Below, piece after piece: positions 7,728 to 10,594 of a DNA stretch of 10,594 nucleotides. The notes under the pieces are model-generated. The model was not told the DNA's origin and did no database searches. It saw only the letters and a program-made list of their open reading frames with translations. A program made the translations under genes and the position numbers. This stretch comes from Bacteroidales bacterium (lineage in GTDB: Bacteria > Bacteroidota > Bacteroidia > Bacteroidales > FEN-979): positions 1-10,594 of the forward strand of contig JALNWE010000091.1 in NCBI GenBank assembly GCA_023231065.1. Reading direction: 5' to 3'. Position 1 is the first letter of the stretch; each line of letters opens with the position of its first letter.

Positions 7728-7985
7728 ATGAAATGGATGAATAAGATTTTCTTTACAGGATTATTGCTCGGAGCCGGATTTCTGTTCTGCAACCAGTCGT
7801 TTGCTGCCGACCCACCACCGAATCCACCTGCGGGAGGACATAACCTGGGAGGGAACCAGGGCGCCCCCGGCGCCCCCATCGATGGAGGCCTGGGGATATT
7901 GCTTGCCCTTGGCGCGGGATATGCCGGATGGAAGCTCTACAAAGCACATCAGGAAAAGAAGGGCGAAACTGTTCATGAAGAATAA
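7728..7985 (+). CDS. Small exported membrane-anchored protein with PID-CTERM-like C-terminal signal (85 aa)
   Basis: The frame is open upstream to a TTG at 7662, but the ATG at 7728 gives a normal signal peptide (MKWMNKIFFTGLLLGAGFLF, cleavage probably after QSFA, residue 27). The mature protein is only about 58 residues. Residues 28-50 are Pro/Gly-rich (DPPPNPPAGG, then GAPGAP). Residues 50-52 are P-I-D, followed by GGLGILLALGAGYAG, a short hydrophobic helix rich in small residues, and then a basic and charged tail (KLYKAHQEKK). The order of Pro-Ile-Asp, hydrophobic helix and basic cluster is the layout of the PID-CTERM sorting domain found in small Bacteroidota proteins; I assign it from memory of that family. 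The product is probably held in the inner membrane by its C-terminus, and may be a substrate for a sorting enzyme. It follows the T9SS protein gene by 66 nt on the same strand and may share its transcript. Its function is unknown. Confidence 0.78.
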   Translation: MKWMNKIFFTGLLLGAGFLFCNQSFAADPPPNPPAGGHNLGGNQGAPGAPIDGGLGILLALGAGYAGWKLYKAHQEKKGETVHEE

Positions 7986-8103
7986 AACCCAATCATTTCC
8001 GATTTGGTAATACTTTATCGAACGCTGATGAGATAATCACGGCGATATTCCATAACTTTGTTTATCAAATATGAGCTTGCCCCGATGGTAATTCTTTATT
8101 TTT

Positions 8104-8168
8104 ACCGCGACGCGAATATATCATATTTAATTATTTAAAATTTTGCGCCTTAGCGACTTGGCGGTGAA
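8104..8168. repeat. Extragenic GCG-periodic repeat element with imperfect inverted ends
   Basis: In the 210-bp gap between the PID-type gene and the triplicate-repeat gene, GCG cores occur every 8 nt at 8145, 8153 and 8161. The left end ACCGC (8104-8108) pairs with GCGGT (8161-8165), and GCGAA near 8112 can partly pair with TTTGC near 8142. The text around 8141-8168 resembles a family of short dispersed extragenic repeats that I recall from Bacteroidota and other environmental bacteria, with units like CTTAGCGACTT and a terminal GCGGTGAA. The A/T-rich centre (8115-8144) may form the loop. The rest of the gap (7986-8103) holds an ACGCTGATGA stretch near 8023 that may be a remnant of a second such family. 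No gene was seen in the gap. Confidence 0.5.
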
Positions 8169-8195
8169 AAGTGGTTTTTGGGCTCAAATATAGTT

Positions 8196-9185
8196 ATGGA
8201 TAAAATGGACAATAACATTGCAGAAGAAGCGCTGAAAAACTATTCCGATCTGAAAGAAAAACTGGAACTAGCGCTCAATCTGGTTGATAAAACCACTAAC
8301 CTACGCGAAGCAAAAGGGTATCTGATTGAGGCCCAAAACCTTTTCAGGGGGTTAAAACTATACCGGGAAGACCGGGAAGAACTCTATGGCCGGCTTCAGA
8401 ATGCTTTCGACGATATCAATAAACAAATTGAAAGCGAACGGCTTCTTTTTGAGCAGGAAACTTCCCGGAATTTCGCGGCCTTAAAAAAACGCGTTCAGGA
8501 AGATGTTGAAAAGACCATCAAATCTGATGATTTCCACGCGTCCCGGGAAATGCTGAAAGAACTTCAGCAGGAAATAAAAAACGTGAAGCTTTTCAGGGAG
8601 CAACGGGAAGAACTGTTCGGGACCGTCAGGGAAGCCTTTGATTTGATCAATTTGCGGCAGGATGAAGAAAGATCTGCCTATGAAAAAGAATCCCGGAAAA
8701 ACCATGAACGATTAAAAGCAAGGGTGGAACAGGGACTCTTACAAGCCGAAGGGACACACGAATATAAAGAAACCAAAGAATTTCTTAAAAAAATCCAGTC
8801 CGAATTCAAAGGGATCAGGATGGCGAAGGAACAGCGGGAAGAACTATACAACCGCCTTCAGACGGCTTTCGACATTCTCAACAAAAGGTTGGATGAATTT
8901 TTCCATACTAAAAAGAAAAACTGGGAGGTGAAAATGCAATACCGGTTATCGGAATTTTCGGCAGAAATATTTCTGCAGGAAGAAAAGCTCAGGGAAGACC
9001 GGGAGAACCTGAAAGAGTTGGAGGATCAGTTAGAAATCATTGTTTCTGCCGGTAAGGGAGAAAATGCCAGCATAGGTCTGAAGGGCAGAATTGCTTCGGT
9101 CAATACTTCCATTAAAAACAAGTTGAATAAGATTGTTACGCTGAAATCGGAAATGGAAGAGTTGGAGCGGAAATTTTCTGATTAA
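8196..9185 (+). CDS. Cytoplasmic helical protein made of three 77-residue repeats (329 aa, unknown function)
   Basis: No family is recognised with confidence. I used the ATG at 8196; the frame reaches a TTG at 8178, and a second ATG lies at codon 4. There is no signal peptide or membrane segment. The protein is highly charged (Glu, Lys and Arg) and predicted to be almost entirely helical or coiled-coil. Three repeats are obvious. DREELYGRLQNAFD (59-72), QREELFGTVREAFD (136-149) and QREELYNRLQTAFD (213-226) are spaced exactly 77 residues apart. Each is preceded by a K-E/I-aromatic helix with a conserved FRG/IKN/FKG turn and followed by a long Glu/Lys helix. After the third repeat a different coiled-coil (about 258-329) closes the protein. 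The LF.GL......EELYGRLQ pattern vaguely recalls DUF349 repeats, but the match is too weak to name. The histidine kinase gene starts 59 nt downstream on the same strand, so co-transcription is likely. A scaffold or adaptor role is inference. Confidence 0.85.
   Translation: MDKMDNNIAEEALKNYSDLKEKLELALNLVDKTTNLREAKGYLIEAQNLFRGLKLYREDREELYGRLQNAFDDINKQIESERLLFEQETSRNFAALKKRVQEDVEKTIKSDDFHASREMLKELQQEIKNVKLFREQREELFGTVREAFDLINLRQDEERSAYEKESRKNHERLKARVEQGLLQAEGTHEYKETKEFLKKIQSEFKGIRMAKEQREELYNRLQTAFDILNKRLDEFFHTKKKNWEVKMQYRLSEFSAEIFLQEEKLREDRENLKELEDQLEIIVSAGKGENASIGLKGRIASVNTSIKNKLNKIVTLKSEMEELERKFSD
8301..8993 (+). repeat. Three tandem 231-bp coding repeats
   Basis: These are the DNA copies behind the 77-residue protein repeats, approximately 8301-8531, 8532-8762 and 8763-8993. 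The best-kept stretch is CGGGAAGAACT, starting at 8373, 8604 and 8835, so the period is exactly 231 bp with no codon gained or lost. Outside that core the nucleotide sequences have diverged far more than the protein pattern, which argues for an old duplication kept by selection. Repeat boundaries are my choice of phase. Confidence 0.7.
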
Positions 9186-9244
9186 TAGATATCTTTATCA
9201 ATGGATAAAAAACGTATTCACTGAATAACAAATGTTTCTTTATC

Positions 9245-10594
9245 ATGGATACAAAAAACTTATCGGATCCAGAAGCTGCCCCCAAAAGAACAGGTACTGA
9301 CGTTCCCGATCACGGCGCTTTGTTTACAGAGCTTTTCAATCTTTCGCCTACTCCTTATTTTCTCATTAACCCGGAAGGCATTATTTGTGATTTAAATATC
9401 AGCGGCGCTCAATTGCTGGGCAGGGAAAGATCAAGGTTAATGAGATGTAAGTTAAATGATTTCATTACCATTAAAACAATAGATATTTTTGAGGATTTCC
9501 TTCGCCGGGTTTTTTCGACCAGAACAAAAGCAGGCTGTCAGGTGACTTTACGGGGCGAAAACATATCTGAAAGCGATATTCAGCTTGAAGGCCTTGTCAG
9601 TAAAGAGAATACTATCAGCTTTGTGACCGCGGTGGATATTACTTCCCGTAAACAGTTGGAGGAAGCGGTGCAGCATGAACGTTTGCTGCTCCGGACCCTT
9701 ATTGACAATTTACCGGATACACTTTATATTAAAGATGCCGAAGGCCGCAAGATCATTGCAAATCCGGCCGATATTCAGGTAATGGGATACACCTCCGAAG
9801 AGGAAGTTATCGGTAAAACCGATCTGGAGATTTTTCAAGGTGAAGTTGGCCGGAGGGGATATGATGATGATCAGGAAGTGCTTATCAGTGGCCATCCCAT
9901 TCTTGAACGGGAAGAGGATTTTTACGATGGCTCAGGAAAACAAAGATGGCTTCTGACCTCAAAAATCCCCATCCGGAATGATCAGGAAAAAATCATTGGT
10001 CTGGTCGGTATTGGACGGGATATTACTGCCCGGAAACAAGCTGAAGAAAAATTGGAAAAACAAACAGAACAACTGAAAGAGGTGAATGATACCAAAGATA
10101 AATTTTTCTCTATTATTGCCCATGACCTGAGAAGCCCCCTGGGAACGGTCATTAGTCTTATCGATATGATGATCAGTGATATAAAAGATTTTGATAAAGA
10201 GGAAATCGAAAGGTTCATGGGAATGATCCAGGTCTCTTCCAAGCAGCTTTTCTCCTTGCTCGAAAACCTGCTTCTTTGGGCCCGCAACCAAAGGGGGATG
10301 ATATCTTTTCAACCCGAGATCATCGACCTCCAGAAAAAAGTAATGGAGAATATCAACTTCGTAAAGAACCAGGCTGAAAAAAAAGGGATCAGCATCACTT
10401 CTGCCATCCAGGGCCATTTTATCATTGTGGCGGATAAGAACATGATGGATACAATTTTGAGGAACCTGTTATCCAATGCAATAAAATTTACACAGGAAAA
10501 AGGAAGTATTGTGGTTTCGGCAGCTTCAAAAAAACAATTTGTTGAGATATCGGTCACCGACAACGGTGTGGGGATTTCCCAGGACAATATCGGG
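9245..10594 (+). CDS. PAS-PAS sensor histidine kinase, 3' end outside the window
   Basis: Two-component sensor kinase: it should autophosphorylate on a His and pass the phosphate to a response regulator. I translated 450 codons from the ATG at 9245 to the window edge with no stop. There is no transmembrane segment, so it is cytoplasmic. Residues 27-135 form a first PAS domain (LFNLSPTPYFLINPEGIICD, ending VTAVDITSRKQ). Residues 148-265 are a second PAS-PAC domain (TLIDNLPDTLYIKDAEGR, ending VGIGRDITARKQAEE). A short coiled-coil leads into HisKA with the H-box FFSIIAHDLRSPLG, phospho-acceptor His293. The ATPase domain follows, with N-box residues Asn407 and Asn411 in RNLLSNAIKFT and the G1 box DNGVGIS at 439-445. 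The F and G2 boxes would be beyond the edge, and a fused receiver domain cannot be excluded. The LLERTLIDNLPD-type second PAS and the HDLRSPLG H-box are common in Bacteroidota kinases. The signal is unknown. The gene starts 59 nt after the triplicate-repeat gene, and no clear promoter lies in between, so the two are probably one operon. Confidence 0.92.
   Translation, partial: MDTKNLSDPEAAPKRTGTDVPDHGALFTELFNLSPTPYFLINPEGIICDLNISGAQLLGRERSRLMRCKLNDFITIKTIDIFEDFLRRVFSTRTKAGCQVTLRGENISESDIQLEGLVSKENTISFVTAVDITSRKQLEEAVQHERLLLRTLIDNLPDTLYIKDAEGRKIIANPADIQVMGYTSEEEVIGKTDLEIFQGEVGRRGYDDDQEVLISGHPILEREEDFYDGSGKQRWLLTSKIPIRNDQEKIIGLVGIGRDITARKQAEEKLEKQTEQLKEVNDTKDKFFSIIAHDLRSPLGTVISLIDMMISDIKDFDKEEIERFMGMIQVSSKQLFSLLENLLLWARNQRGMISFQPEIIDLQKKVMENINFVKNQAEKKGISITSAIQGHFIIVADKNMMDTILRNLLSNAIKFTQEKGSIVVSAASKKQFVEISVTDNGVGISQDNIG

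Noticed and set aside
7858..7880. GC-rich palindromic stretch that might be a terminator or repeat
   Set aside because: It lies inside the PID-type gene and is explained by codons for the Gly-Ala-Pro repeat.
7989..8008. Possible terminator after the PID-type gene (CCAATC ... GATTTGG)
   Set aside because: The stem is about six pairs with a bulge and no T-run follows.
8053..8060. TAACTTTG matching the -7 consensus upstream of the triplicate-repeat gene
   Set aside because: No TTTG is present at the -33 distance and the leader would be about 130 nt, crossing the repeat element. Too weak to list as a promoter.
9959..10417. 152-codon and overlapping 101-codon minus-strand frames
   Set aside because: They lie antisense to the HisKA and ATPase parts of the kinase, whose motifs fix the plus strand as coding.

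Overview
The window reads as a chromosomal segment from a member of the Bacteroidota, probably an environmental or anaerobic Bacteroidales-type lineage. Three things point there. Two secreted proteins end in type IX secretion (T9SS) type A sorting domains. The best promoter candidate matches the Bacteroidota -33 TTTG / -7 TAnnTTTG pattern. Cytoplasmic and secreted proteins have the composition usual for the phylum. The genus cannot be set from this sequence.

Layout. The left half is on the minus strand. It holds the 5' part of a family GH53 endo-beta-1,4-galactanase gene (running off the left edge) and, upstream of it, a 4.8-kb gene for a 1606-residue secreted papain-like cysteine peptidase. 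That peptidase carries a long modular tail: a split Ig-like domain, an eight-repeat propeller, and transthyretin-like, dockerin-like, cohesin-like and T9SS sorting domains. A strong hairpin separates the two minus-strand genes. A 174-bp divergent intergenic region (5300-5473) follows.

The right half is on the plus strand. A compact, probably co-transcribed group encodes three exported proteins: a 186-residue protein of unknown function, a 535-residue T9SS surface protein, and an 85-residue protein with a Pro/Gly-rich stretch and a C-terminal P-I-D / hydrophobic helix / basic tail resembling the PID-CTERM sorting signal. After a 210-bp gap with a GCG-periodic extragenic repeat come two cytoplasmic genes. 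One is a 329-residue helical protein built from three repeats of exactly 77 residues. The other is a PAS-PAS histidine kinase that is still open at the right edge; it has no stop in the window, so a stop-to-stop ORF search misses it.

How the genes may work together. The left half fits extracellular polymer breakdown (galactan and protein) with surface attachment. The middle group looks like a cell-surface or envelope module. The last two genes look like an intracellular sensory or scaffolding pair. These functional links are inferred from gene order. No CRISPR array, tRNA, rRNA, insertion sequence or phage gene was seen. The least-described parts are the dockerin-plus-cohesin peptidase, the PID-type small protein beside a T9SS protein, and the 77-residue triplicate protein beside a kinase.
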